Below, piece by piece: positions 1-14,000 of a stretch of DNA of 64,000 nt (the stretch's first letter is position 1; every line of letters begins with the position of its first letter). A program made the position numbers and the translations under genes. The DNA comes from Owenia fusiformis (Eukaryota; Annelida; Polychaeta; Sabellida; Oweniidae): assembly GCA_903813345.2 (NCBI GenBank), contig CAIIXF020000007.1, positions 24,351,564 to 24,415,563 on the forward strand, written 5' to 3'. Below the pieces are notes generated by a model. It was given only the letters and a program-made list of their open reading frames with translations, searched no databases and had not been told where the DNA came from.

Positions 1-1899
1 TAGTCCAGTATTGAACATGTCTCATCTAAGAACATAAAATAAAAATATAATTTTCATTCCTCTTATTTTATAGAGAAACATGTAGAAGTCTTAATATGTT
101 AATATCTGCCCCTGTGAGTACACCCCCCCATCAGCCTGTATTTGAAGAAAATAGCAAGAGGGCAGAAGACAATGACTAAACACAAAGACCAGAAAGCTCC
201 AAATTGTCTACTTACACACAGGTGAGAAGTCTAACAAGCAGCAGCAAAAAGTGATAAAGTGAAAAGCATGTCATGATTCAGCCACAAATCTTTCTCCATC
301 TTTCAGAAATAAAGGTCCCAAATGAATAATAATCCTCTATCATCCTAATTAAAGGGGTATTCCTTGCCAGACCATCTCTCTCCTAATATGGTAGCTATAA
401 CCATATACATACTTTGCAAGTTTATCAAAAAACAGATAAATGTTTTGAAATGGTCAATATTGATCACTAAAAAATGTAGTGCTCAATTCCAGTAGGCTGC
501 CATCTTTTAAAATTTCACTCAGGAAGTGATGTCATCGACTCTCAACTTTTCATATAACATAGGTAAGGAGCTATTAGAATTTATAAACCAGCTGAATATT
601 TTTTTCAATTTGGTCTATGATTAAAATCCTTTTGTTGATGATCTCTTCTTTAGTTCTAAGTTGAAAACTCCTGAAAATATTTTTACACAGAAGATAGGGG
701 CTTCTTGTTTAGATGTGATTTTGTACTTCTTTCCTATACTGTAATAGACAAGGTTATAAAAGGTGAGAGTCGATGACATCACTTCCTGAAAGAAATCTGA
801 AAAGATGGCAGCTTACTGGGAATGAGTACTACATTTTTAAATGATCAATATTGACAATATGAAAACATTTTCCCGTGTTTTGCTAAATATGTAAAGTATA
901 TATATGATTGTAGCTACCATATCAGGAGAGAAATAGTCTGGCAAGGAATGTTCCTTTAAGCATCAACTCTTTGGTACAGGGTGTACTACAATGACCATCC
1001 CCTCCATCAACCACAAATCCTAAATAGCTAGGATTGGCAGTGGATGGAGGGAAAGTCATGATGAAACACTGTAAAAATTAGATGAATAAAGTAAAACTTT
1101 AAGTCTAAGTGTTCACTGCTGAATAAAGTGTCTACACAGAGAGGTGTTAATCTGGTCCAAATACATTCTAAATTATATGACTTCATCACTCTGTAGGGAG
1201 TATTATTCCTTGAGACCTTTATCACTTGCACAATCCAATACTCTCATTTTCTGTATATTTATCTAAAATATAAGAACAGAGTTCAGCTAAGGTAGGCCTA
1301 ATGTGATCACATTTGTAGCTATTTTTCATGAAGTCAACATGTAAGCCAACATCACTGATTCTACTTGGACTACCTTAATGCTGAATATTGCTCTTTTCAA
1401 TCTCAAAGCATATGAAGCATGCACAATACAAGCAATGAATATGACATATCTATAAACGTAATACCAATTCATTCAAATACATGTATTTTAATGCTATTGC
1501 AACTGTTTTCCAAGAGCAAGTACACAGCAACCCATGCTGATGAAGATGACGTATTGCTTTATGAAATGTGATGTGACTATGACAAATCAAGACATTTTTT
1601 AAACAAATATCCATTATCCTTTAGTCCCAACAGAAGTTGTTTGCTTTTTCAAGGGTATGATGCTCTTGTTTAAGGTAGTTCTGGACTAACACACTAAGTT
1701 AAAAATTATGTGGGAAAATATCATTTCAACTCCACTGAACCGAAATGTTTTTGAGATTTTACTCTAATATGTTAATATTCAAATAAAAAAATGAAAATGT
1801 TCAGTATTACATCATGCAGGTCTACCTTCAGATTATGTAATATGCCTCTCAAACCCTATAAACTCATGCTTCAGTGCTACAAGTGGGAAATCTACTGAC
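1..1899. other. Trio intron, left edge; no exon seen
   Basis: This is intron 3' of Trio exon 24 on the minus strand. I searched it for the next spectrin-repeat exon (a helix with a conserved W and a KKRRLDQC-like stretch) and found none, so the gene continues off the left edge. The only structure I see is the foldback element at about 350-958. Confidence 0.6.
350..958. repeat. Foldback (MITE-like) element, arms about 210 bp
   Basis: The left arm (about 350-565) and right arm (about 755-958) are imperfect reverse complements. Shared blocks include GAAGTGATGTCATCGACTCT against AGAGTCGATGACATCACTTC, and GGTATTCCTTGCCAGAC against GTCTGGCAAGGAATGTTCC. No coding sequence lies between them, which is typical of a non-autonomous DNA element. 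Family and target duplication were not determined. Confidence 0.75.
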
Positions 1900-2011
1900 C
1901 TTTGACTCTCTGATCTGGGTTACATGAGCGCAGTGTCATGCCAAGAGTGTGTACATTCCTATGGACATACTTGATGAACATCTCAGCAGTTCTCCTTGCT
2001 AAGGTACATGC
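1900..2011 (-). CDS. trio: Trio exon 24
   Basis: Starts in phase 0 after a TATAG acceptor and reads ACTLARRTAEMFIKYVHRN, closely like Kalirin in the eighth spectrin-repeat region. It ends in phase 1 at a GTCAGT donor. Residues about 1037-1073 of the model. The next exon is not in the window. Confidence 0.92.
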
Positions 2012-5000
2012 CTATAGGAGAAACAACAACTTTAAGAAGATACATTAACTCTTTGAGGTCTGGAGAGTTTTATCAGATTTGCACATGTAATCTGACATTT
2101 CTGAATTGCAAACTTTTGGTGCATACACAAGGGACCATCAAAATATTCTGAAAAAGGTTTTGAGATTGAATGATACGCCGAAATAACAAACTAAATATTA
2201 GATGTTTTGTGGTTTTGTTGTATTATTTAATCTGTTTCCTGAAAAAGGATTATTTTTTGTTTACTTTACAATTGCTATATTGTCAATGAAGAATAAATAT
2301 ACCTTTAAGAATTGCTCTTTCTGCTCTTGGTGTTTCTGTAACAAACTGGTTAGGAACTGTGCCTTGTCACCAGATTGAGCTCTGTAAGTGCCACACCAAT
2401 CCTCATCCCTTTGGTACTCCTTCTCTAGGCACTCTAGCACTGAACGCACCTAAATCACATAGTAAAATACAGTCATCAATGCATTCATTAATTTATGTAA
2501 GTTTCATATGCAGATGATTGACACTTTGTCTAAATCAAGACTTATTTGAGTTTGGCTTTCCTATGTTGAACGCACCTAAATCACAAAGCAAAATGCATTC
2601 ATCAATAAAATATCATTCATTAATTTATGTAAGTTTCATATGTAGATGATTGACACTGTCTAAATCAAGACTTATTTGAGTTTGGCTTTCCTCTGTTGAA
2701 CCAAGTAGATTCAAGATTGATATTGTTACCAACAATGTGAAAATTTAGCCAGTATATTTATACCAGAATCTGTTATATTCAAAACATTTTTTTTTTCATT
2801 ATTTTACTTTTGTAGATACCTGTTCTGCAGTCTTGAACCAGTTCATTGATGCCATGGCAAGTTTGTGCCTCTCCTCGGCGTGATACATCAGAATTTGCCA
2901 TTTATTACTGACATTCTCCGCTATTGTACGCACCAGCTCACAATTGTAATGTTTACCTTTTACCAACTTCTCAGCTTTTTGCGTCACCTGTACAGCACTG
3001 GCATGTGATTTCTGAAAACCACAGAAGATGAGGTTTAACCAATTTGCCTTAAAGAATTTTCTTTCAATATATAATCTATAATTCAATCAAATACTGATGT
3101 AATGTAATAATACTCATATTACATCCCCAATCAGCACTCTAAAATCTCAGTACCTTACAGTCCATTAAGAGTAGGGTACCGAATGGTAGCGTTGGAGTAT
3201 AGTGCCTAGTAGTCTATAGTACTGTAAGGTGCTATAATTCACATTACTGTACAGTGCCATTTCCAAAATGGTACCATACAGTACTGTTGCAGATTGGCTG
3301 TGTACGATACAATTGTATGGTACAGTTTTAGTCTACAGTACCGTGCAGTACCATATTTCACAGTACAATACAGTACCATTTACAAAATGGTGCCATACAG
3401 TACTGTTGCAGATTGGCTGTGTACGATACAATTGTATGGTACAGTTTTAGTCTACAGTACCGTGCAGTACCATATTTCACAGTACAATACAGTACCATTT
3501 ACAAAATGGTGCCATACAGTACTGTTGCAGATTGGCTGTGTATTCCAAAGGTTTCTCACTTTGGATTTGGTTGCATATTTAGCTGGGTCAGGTCTATAGG
3601 ACACTGAACATTTGGATCAAATGATGACACCACACCCTAGATTTTAAGACCTTGAATTCAATGCACTCCATGGGTTCATTCACTTCAGTGTGTCACTCAC
3701 CTCAATGGCAGCTTGGAATTGTTCGTGATCAGTTTTAAGTCGACTAGCTTCATGTAGGGATGCAGGACAGAAGAAGCTGGCGTGTAATAATTGCTCACTG
3801 TTCTGGATCCACTGCAATACCTGCAAGTAAATACATATGAGGCTTCAACATTTTGCGCATCAGATCATAGATTGGGGTATCAGTTTTCTTATAATTGCTT
3901 CTGCTTTTAAATGTATCACTCGTGATGTGTTTTTTCTTTCCTCACTGGCACTTGTGCTTACATATTTTGAACTTAACCATCATAGCATGAATTTTGAATG
4001 AATTTAAAATATTTTTACATAAATTTTAGAAAATTAATTAACGAGTGATAATCCATGTTTTGATTAACCAAGCATGTCATGCTTTTTAATCTAATGTTAT
4101 AAACACACTATACCTGATTGGCATCTTGTTTTAATTGGCACAGTTTTAGACATTGTTCAAGTTTAGTTCTTTTATGTTCTGCTGACTCCTCTATCTCAGA
4201 TTCCCTGTCATGTAAGTAGTCCACGAGCATCTGTATTTTAGCTTGGGCTGTATACTGACTGTCAGCCATCATCTCAATTCCAGACCTCTCAAACTCCTAA
4301 AATAAAATAAATTCTTCATTATTCTGATTCAGAGTGGATTTAAGATAAGTTTAAGAAGTTTTGTTTCCAATTTCAAAATTGATTTCACAGTGGTGAATAA
4401 AGTTTCAAACCGGGAAAAAGAGAAAATGTAAGTCTAAATGAGTTCTTATGTTCAGGATAGGAACTTTTTATGAAATTTGGACTTATTTTGGTAAGAGATA
4501 TTTTTTTGATCACATGAATACCTCTATATAGTTTTAACCTCAACAAAACTGTGTAAAACTATGTAAGTTGAGTCCTTACCTCAATGAGTTCATGACCTCT
4601 ATGTAGAACCTCAAATGTTGAATTCTGCATGTGATGGAAACTCTCATTGTGGACTTGGAGGATCTGTTCAGCATTGGATTCATTGGTGGTCAGCTCAACA
4701 CTACCAACTTCCTCTGCCCATACCTCCAACTGGGCAGAGATCTAAAAATGTGAAAACACGTAATTTTTAATATGTGAATGGTCCCATTCAATGTAGAAAT
4801 GATGAGAATACATAATCAAGCTGTATAACATATCACATAGCTCTATACTGATGAATTTAATATTGCATATAAATGAGAGTTGAGCTACAGTGGATAAGTG
4901 AATTCAACATGATAACAAATAAAAATAAAAAAGTGTCAGTTCAAAAACAATCCTAATTGCACGTTCATGAATGCAATTAAATTTGTAACTTATAGTTTTT

Positions 5001-8000
5001 GTAGTAACTGGTGACCAAAATATATAAATTTAATAAAATCAATGAAAAGAAAAATGGGAATGGGAAATTGAAACTGGAACCTCTTGCACCAGGGGGTATT
5101 CCATAGGAACATGTTCCATAGCAATATTGCCATTTAAGGGAATTTTAGTGTATGATATCTATGAATGAACAAAAATATTAACTCACATCAAGAGCATCTT
5201 TCTCAAAGAGTCGTAGATGCAGGCAAAGATCAAGGCTGAATTTCCGAGAGGCCCAAAGCTCATCGAGGTTGGCTCGACCCAACCTCAACTTCTCAATGAC
5301 ACCTGAAATAGAGGAAAGAATAGTATCATTAAGAGACATCAAATATTAACAGTTACAACTTTTGCTGACTGTATTACCTTTAATTAATGGATAAACTTCA
5401 ATTTTGTGAAAATGTGGAACGCATTACCTTTATCTGTGAATTTACTTAATGTTTGAGAAAATGTCAAATGCATTACCTTTAATATGTGAATAGACTTAAT
5501 TTTTGTGAAAATGTGAAATGCATAACCACTAATATAATATTTGACAAGAACACAAATGTGTACAATATGTCCCCACCTATGGGTGATCCTGTCAAATGGT
5601 TATCCTAAAAATGAGTAGACAAGACTTTACCGACACAATTTGAGGACGGAGATTCCAAAATGGCCACCTTAAAATTTACCAAGAATGCCAAAAAATTAGT
5701 CAGTTCTAGATTTTCATACTAAGAACCACCCCTGAAAATTTGAAATTGATCCGTCACACAGTTAACCAGAAAACATGTACTAAGAACCACCCCTGAAAAT
5801 TTGAAATTTATCCGTCATACAGTTAACCAGAAAACATGTAAACAAGACTTTACAGACAAGATTTGAGGACAGAAAATCCAAAATGGCTGCCTTGACATTT
5901 ATCCAGAATGCCAAAAACTAATCTGTTCTAGATTTTCATACTAAGAATCATCCCTGAAAATTTGAAATTGATCTACCAAACAGTTCACCTGGAAATGTGT
6001 AGACAAGACTTTACAGACGAGATTTTAGGACAGAAAATCCAAAATGGCTGCCTTGACATTTACCCAGAATGCCCAAAAACTAATCAGTTCTAGATTTCCA
6101 TACTAAGAATCATCCCTGAAATTTTGAAATTGATCTACCAAACGGTTCACCTAAAAACGCGTAGACAAGACTTTACGGGCAAGATTTAAGACGGAAAATC
6201 CAAAATGGCTGCCTTGACATTTATCCAGAATGCCGTAAAAATAATCAGATCTAGATTTTCATACTGAGAATCATCCCTGAAAATTTGAAATTGATCTACC
6301 AAACGGTTCACCTGAAAATGCGTAGACAAGACTTTACAGACAAGATTTTAAGACGGAAAATCCAAAATGGCTGCCTTGACATTTACCCAGAATGCCCAAA
6401 AACTAATCAGATCTAGATTCTCATACTAAGAATCATCCCTGAAAAAGACAAGACTTTACAGACAAGATTTTAGGACAGAAAAATCCAAAATGGCCGACAA
6501 TAAAAAAGTGATTATGAGTTTTTGCTGAAATCTTTTTACAAAATTATCACATATAACTACTGTTAACAATAACATAAGCTTTTACAACAAAGTACACCTG
6601 AAATTATTTATAAAGCTACTAAAAAGTTAAAGTATGAAAACTGAAAAACACCATTCAATATGATACAAAGTATTATCGTGCGCTAACTTTTCTTAAAACA
6701 TTAAAAATGGCTGACATGACTGAGCTAACAGGTCCAAAACCTAATCAGATCTAGAATGAAGTGAGCTGAACAAGATGTTAAAGTTTTAAAAGCAACTGTG
6801 AAGCCGTTTTTCTTAAAGTTTGCAGACAAGGATTTTAGCATTTGAGTTCAAAATGGCCGACAGGAAGTAGGTATCGAGTAAATTTTTTTTCATCCACATC
6901 TGTATGCACTCATAAGTTATCCCTGAAAATTTGAAGGTGATATCTGTAGCGGTTTTGGAGAAAACTGCCGGACGTACGGACGGACGGACAGACGGACAGA
7001 CAGACAGACAGACAGACGGACAGACAGACGGACGCGCCTAGGCCGACAATATGGCCCCACACTATGTGGTGGGGACATAAAAAGGCGAAAAGCATACCTC
7101 AAACTCTGAAGTCTCCAAAAATGTGAAAATGTGAAATGCATACCTTTAATATGTGAAGTCTCTAAAAATGTGAAAATGTAAAATTCATACCTCAAACTCT
7201 GAAGTCTCCAAAAAATGTGAAAATGTAAAATGCATACCTTTAATATGTGAGTAGTCTCCATCGTCATGGGAGGCTTGCAAAGCAATGTGTTCAAGACAGG
7301 CATTCCCCTCATTTTCTGTATTCACTGCAGCTTCAATAGTGGCTTCTTTCTGTTGGTTGAACTGATCAATCAACTCCTCTGCACCTTCCACTGTTTCAGC
7401 CATTTCAATGCTACGAAGTTCACGCTTCAACTCTGCATACCACTCAAATAACTAAAAATAATTGGGTAAAATATGTAAATTTTCAAAGTCTTGCTCTTGT
7501 TCACTAAAGAATTTGATCACTTATATAGGTAATTTTCAGACAATATGAGATGATGTCACTTAGAAACTTAAAAAATGCTTTTTGATTCAAAAATGATACT
7601 TCAAAGTAATAATAGTACAACGAAACCCTAAATAAATAAATTGCTCAATTGCTAATCATGCTAGTATAAGAAAGTAGTTTCAAATCAAGTTCATTTAGTT
7701 CACAACTCACTCTCTTTTCCTTAAAAATGTGAATAGAGGCAGACTTCATATTAGACTACCAGAATCCAGGTCAATAAAATCATGGCAATCCCAGATGGGT
7801 CATTTAAAGTGAATGTTTGTACTCATTATATCATAAGAATGCTATTGTGAGAAAAAGACTCCACCCCTAGTTATTGTCTGAGATTTACAATACCACACCA
7901 CATTCAACCAACAACTCTTCTGTCCCTTAACAACCATCCTACTAAGCAGGTATCCAGAATCCGTACCTCCTTCTTTCCCCCTGCTATAACCAATTTGGAA

Positions 8001-11000
8001 GCGCCCGATAAAACTGAATCACGTGATCTAATTATACGCCGATGATGTATACATGGTTGCTGTTGCAGTGTTGCGACAGCGAATCAAATTGTGAATATAC
8101 GCCGATGATGTTCACATGATTGCTATTGCAATTTTGCCACAGAGAATCAAATTAAGAGTTCTTAATCGGGGAAATGCTAACTGCTTATCACAGGGGGTAA
8201 AAAGAAAGAAGTGTTCTGGATTTTGAAGCCCTGTGATCGGAGGATGCTGAACAACTGGTTCCAAAAATGGATGAACTGTTGTAATAAGGGAAAATTGTTA
8301 ACTGCATTATTCTTACCTCTCTGGTATGTGTATAGAATGCTACAGCCATATCCAATGTGTTCCTCCTGTGTTCTATGCGGGTTAGGAACTGCTGCATCCT
8401 ACTCTCTATTTGTTGCGACTCTTTCTGTATCTCTTCAGGGTCGCACTCTCCAGTTGTTGATAGCTCTTCTGCAGCGCTCAGCAACTTCTCAGCATTTGTC
8501 ACAGTGTTCTGAAGTAAATCAAGTATTGATATGTATTTGTATAGAAAATATACATAAATTCATAAGCATGTGTATTCTATCCATATATTTATATGTATTT
8601 GTATAGAAAATACACATAAATTCATAAACATGTGTATTCTATCCATATCAATATGACTGTCAATGCAATGATATTCATATGAACAATACAACAGTTCAGG
8701 TTGACCCAAAAGAAAACAGGTCGGGAGATTTAGAGCAAATCCCATAACGCTCGTTAAAGTATATCAAGTTGAGCTAGTCAGCTGAAACTTCTCATGCAGC
8801 TGCTCCATGGAGCCTAAGTTTTAATGAACAATTCAGATATCATGTAGACAAAAAGTTATCAAACATGAAGTGGGTGGCATTTTTTGTCTCACCATGTATA
8901 TTAATTTAGCATCTCATTTGGCATTCATATATTTATCAACAAGCAAGATGACTACCATAAATAGAGTATCTATATCTGTTATTGCATATTTATCAAGCCA
9001 ATCTGTTAATGAACCTATTGCTCAGGTGTTTTCAGGGAACAAATGATCGGATGGTGATATGGGATGGAAGTGGGATTAAAATATCATATCAATTCAGAAG
9101 AAGTTCTATTGTTGGGAAATATTGTTGTGTCTGAAACAAAACATACAGTGAAACCTGTAAAGTGGAACACCTCCAGAAGTGGAACAGCTCTAAAAGTGGA
9201 ACAGCTCTGTTAGTAGAATGTTTTTCAGAGTTCCCAGGCCAACTGACTTAATATGAAGTGAACCTCTATAAGTAGAACACTTCCTGAAGTGAAATACTTT
9301 TTAGAGGTACCAAAGGTATTCCATTTAATTTTACTATAAATAAAAGCATTCCCTATGTAATAAAAATATAAATTGCCATAAAGATCTGTGAGGTTTTATC
9401 AAATAATGCAGCTTTTTAAGATTCTTCTTCTACTGCTAAAAAGAATATATTTTAAAACATCCATACAAATTATTTTATTGAGATTAGTTATGCAGATTTT
9501 TATAATTTTTGTAAATGACAATTACAGCAAAAAGCCACACTAGGACTGATACGAAAAATTCTGAGATGGCTCTTTTAAGTCCACTTGCACATTAACTTCA
9601 GCTATATTTCATTGGCCCAATGTAATTTACATTTAGCTTATACTGAAGTTATGTTTAATATGGTCTCAAGAAAACACAAAGTTTAATGCTTTGGTTTTCA
9701 TTATTTACATCACAAGATATGGATTGCTGATTATATTAAATGCAGAGGAAGAAATACAGGAGCTGTAGAGTATGTAAACCTTAGTGATAACAACTACAAA
9801 GATTTTCTGCAATATTTTTTTCAAAATTATGTGCGCTTATTAGAATCTTTCAATATCTTATAACCTTTTAAATTTAGAAACCACACTGTGCACTCATAAG
9901 AGAATATGGTATATATATTATACATTTTCAAAGTTGCAAATGGCCTTACACCATTTCCTTTGAGGAAGAATATTGGTGAAATAGAGGGTGATACCAGGCC
10001 TAAAACAGGATTCAAAGCATTAATGATTTCAGATTTCAGACACTGTCCTCAAAATATAAATATTTTCTTAATGATTTTCTCAATGTTTCATCTAAAACAC
10101 AATACAGGCCATCAACAACAGAAGAGCAATATATTGATATTGCTTATTCCTATAGTCTCTGTACTATAATAGCAATAAATCACTCCATATTAAAACAATA
10201 TCATATCTAGCCATATGCCGCATCTACTAATTTCATCATATCAAATCCATAAATCAAGAGCTAAATAAAACAGGATTTTAAATTAAAATAAATATTTTGA
10301 AAACAATTAAATGAGAATTAGACAGAAAGCATGTTTTTCAAGATTTATCATTAATGTTTTTGATTCATTACTACTTTCTGGATCAAATCACAGGGGCGTA
10401 GCCAGCTTTCAGTCAGGGGAGGTGCGATCAGTTTTCAGTCAGGGGGGGGGTGCGATTGTGGCGTAAACAAGCCAAAAAATTAAGGTTTATCTTAAATTTT
10501 ACAAAAATTGATGCAACTTTCTTCACATAAAAAGCATTTTAAAGCTCTTTTCTTATTCTATCTCATGGTTATATTTTTTATTGGTTATGGGGGGGGGGTG
10601 CAAATCGCACCCATCACACCCCCTGGCTACAACTATGTATCATACATAGTCATAATATTTTTTAAGTTCCATAAAAATCATGTTTCTACATGTATATTCC
10701 ATTGATGAAACTAAGCCTTTTGGTTATGGTCCAAATGTGGGTCATCTTGAATCATATCTGACAAATTACAATAGATAATAATGAAATTTCAAATGAAAAA
10801 CACAAACAAATTCAGAGGCCTAACTTGTTTATTTCAGGTAGTCTGCATAATGTGCAGAAAACCTGTGACCTCATGTAATTTGGGGAATTTCACCAATGCT
10901 AATTTAGAGGTCATGATCCTGAATCAACATGACAGAAAACCATCAATTCACAAGAGGCCACACATTACGTAAACCACAAACAATCCAAAATATACAAAAG

Positions 11001-14000
11001 GTATGTCTCCGACATATGTTTGCACTTTTCTATGTAAAAAAACTGAATTGATTGAGTGCCCATTGAGTGCACATATATAGTTAAAACAAATCAGAAATAA
11101 TATTATGACTTCTACATGACAAATAAAAATGCATGTATTGTGGAGAAAAAAATTTGATGGTCATGTTCATTAACCCTTGTATAATTGCATTGTTCATCAG
11201 AAAAGCTATATCTTATTTAACATCCATTTTCATGCTTCATTGAGAATCAGTTGATATTCTAGGACATGTGTTATACATCAGACGAAAGCCTGTATGAAAG
11301 CATTCAAAAGTTTTGAAATCATTATTATTTTGTGTTACAGAAAATAATTGTGGGAATGTCCAATGATTTTATCTACGAATAATCCTACTTTATTTGGGTA
11401 AACATTTATTTCCTCAGTACTTTTTTCAAATTAAACATCATTTTCACGTAAGGTTTTTCACGATTGCACAGATTGTACTAATGTATACTAGTACATGCAT
11501 CTGCTTCAAGTATTATACTCTAAAATGTGGGAAACACATTGCCTTCAATTGATTAATGAGAATATCCATTGTATCATATTTTCACCTCATTTACTCATCT
11601 ATTATTCCACCTTTAATTATCAATTTGAATTCTATATGATAACACTACTGATTTAAATAATGTTTAGATTAGCCCTGAAAAAACACTAGCAAGTAACATC
11701 TGCTTAGTGTTCACTTGACAATCTTTCCGTCAAACTTTGTCCTATACCAGTATAATTCCTACGAACTCCTATGTAATTTTTTCATTCTATCATAAGCTTT
11801 GTCATTATCTCCCCTTCCTATTTCTAAACAGTTTGAAACAAGAACGTATAATTGTAATCAAAAGGAGGAGGGTGGGGGTTATACAAGGGACAGATGTAAG
11901 CCGCCTATTACATAAAATTCATTGTTTTTGTATTTAACAAATGCAGGGAATTTAAACAACCCTATGCAGTCTAGTGCAGAGACTCAAGAAAAGATGATCA
12001 TTGTTCACTAGCCTATAAAGACGAACAAGAAATTGGCTGAATTTGTGCCCTGAACTGTATTTGTCTAGAAGGTATACAGGAATCTAATATCAAAAGATAA
12101 GTCCAAAATAACAGATCTATTACCTTTGATAGTATATCAGTATCAGATTGTGTTGTATCATTAATATCAAAAGACAATTAAAAACATTTCAATCTTGGTT
12201 CTTCCAGTGAAATATTGATTATTCTGAAGTAGGGACCAGGTCAATCTCTCAATTTGTCCTATATTATAACACGTAATTAACATACAAAATGTCACAACCT
12301 GCCATTTGTTACATATGCCGAATGCTGACCACCAAATGTCAAACACTGTCCGCCAAACACCACCCACAAAATAGTTCCACAAAAAAAGTTGAAGACTGTA
12401 ACAATGTCACTACTTCTGACCCCCCCTCTCTTCCAAAATGTAAGTGAACTTTTATTGATTTGTTCAAGCTAAGAGTTGCTCACCTTGATTTAAGTTAATG
12501 ATGGACTAACATAATGATAACACATGGGGCTCTACCCCCTCCCCACTCCCCATAAATGTTCTTTACTAAATGGTACATCAATATATTGACATCTTCCCTT
12601 AGTAATCAAACATTTTTTAACTTTTTTATCAAAATATTGATTTTCAAGATGAGAAAGGAAATCAAGGACAATAATAGGCAGAGTATACAATAATTAGTGT
12701 ATACAAAAATCATAGTCAGTATATACAATAATTATAGTTAGGGTATTACAATATAATAGTTATGTTAAATCACCCGGGATAACTTTGATGTGAAAATCTA
12801 ATCTTGCTTCAACCAATCATTGTAATTATAGTGATAAATAAAAAAGAGCATTTTGATGACAGTATAATTGTATTTTTCTCTACTCTGTACCAGCTGAGAT
12901 TAGCAAAGTTTACAAATTAGGCTAATTTGACAAGTAATAGTACTTACAAGGACATATGCAGTAGTACTTGTACACAAATTCAGAAGAGGTTAGTTGAGAA
13001 TTTGGAAAACCCTTGAACAAAAAATCCAGGAACATTTTTCAGAATTTGGATAAATCAGTATTTATATAGTACATGTATTAATAAATAAGTTTGCATCCAG
13101 TCAAGTAGATATCAAAGGGAAGACATTTATTTCACATTTATTTATAAACATCCCATGGAGGTTAAAAGTTTGCCACAAATATGAAAATATGATAATCCAT
13201 TCATAAATGATTTTTAGAAATATGTAGATGTCCCCCTTTTTAATTTTAATGAATTTGGGCATTTCTGATTCTTAAATCTTCAATAACTTTAAAATTTATA
13301 TTTGATCAGAACCTCAAATCTTTTTTTCAAATATTCAATAAGGATTGTAAGGGAAATGTTGTGATGTATATCTTTTGAGGATTACTTCTATCAATTTATC
13401 CTTCTCTCTAATTTTTGTTTCAAATTAATAGAACTGCGCAAGAATCGAACCACTTAGTATACATTCTAAAAGATAATCTATGTGCAGGTACTTCATTGAA
13501 GTTTATTGAATAAGCAAATATACTTTGTAGTTTAATAAATATTTCTTAACTAAAGATACCATATTCAATCTAATGGGTGCATAGAGAAGTTTCCAAATTA
13601 AAGTTTAAAAGGGTAAGATATTGAGAGATTCCAAGAAGCGCACATACAACAAATTTAGAAAAAAATATTGTCAATAATCTTTTTAGTGGTTATAACTACA
13701 CTACACTATCACTAAATTACATACTCTACAGCTCCTGTATTTCTTTCTCTGCATTAAATACAATCATCAATCGATATCTTGTTATGTAAATAATCGAAAC
13801 TAATGCATTAAACTTCTTGTTTTCTTGAGACCATATTCATCATAAAAGTTGCATATGCGCTTATTAGAACTATGTGCTATGCATGAACCCATTTCTTTCA
13901 AATACTTTACAATAATGCATTCATTTCCAAGGAGTGCAAAACTATACCTTATACACAATTTGATGATTAATTTTTTCAAATCTTTCCCATGAATTATGCA

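Noticed and set aside
3268-3607. Overlapping plus-strand frames with VWYS and QYHISQYNT-type repeats
   Set aside because: Produced by the 119-bp minisatellite. The period is not a multiple of three, the three frames repeat one another, and no splice or start context supports them.
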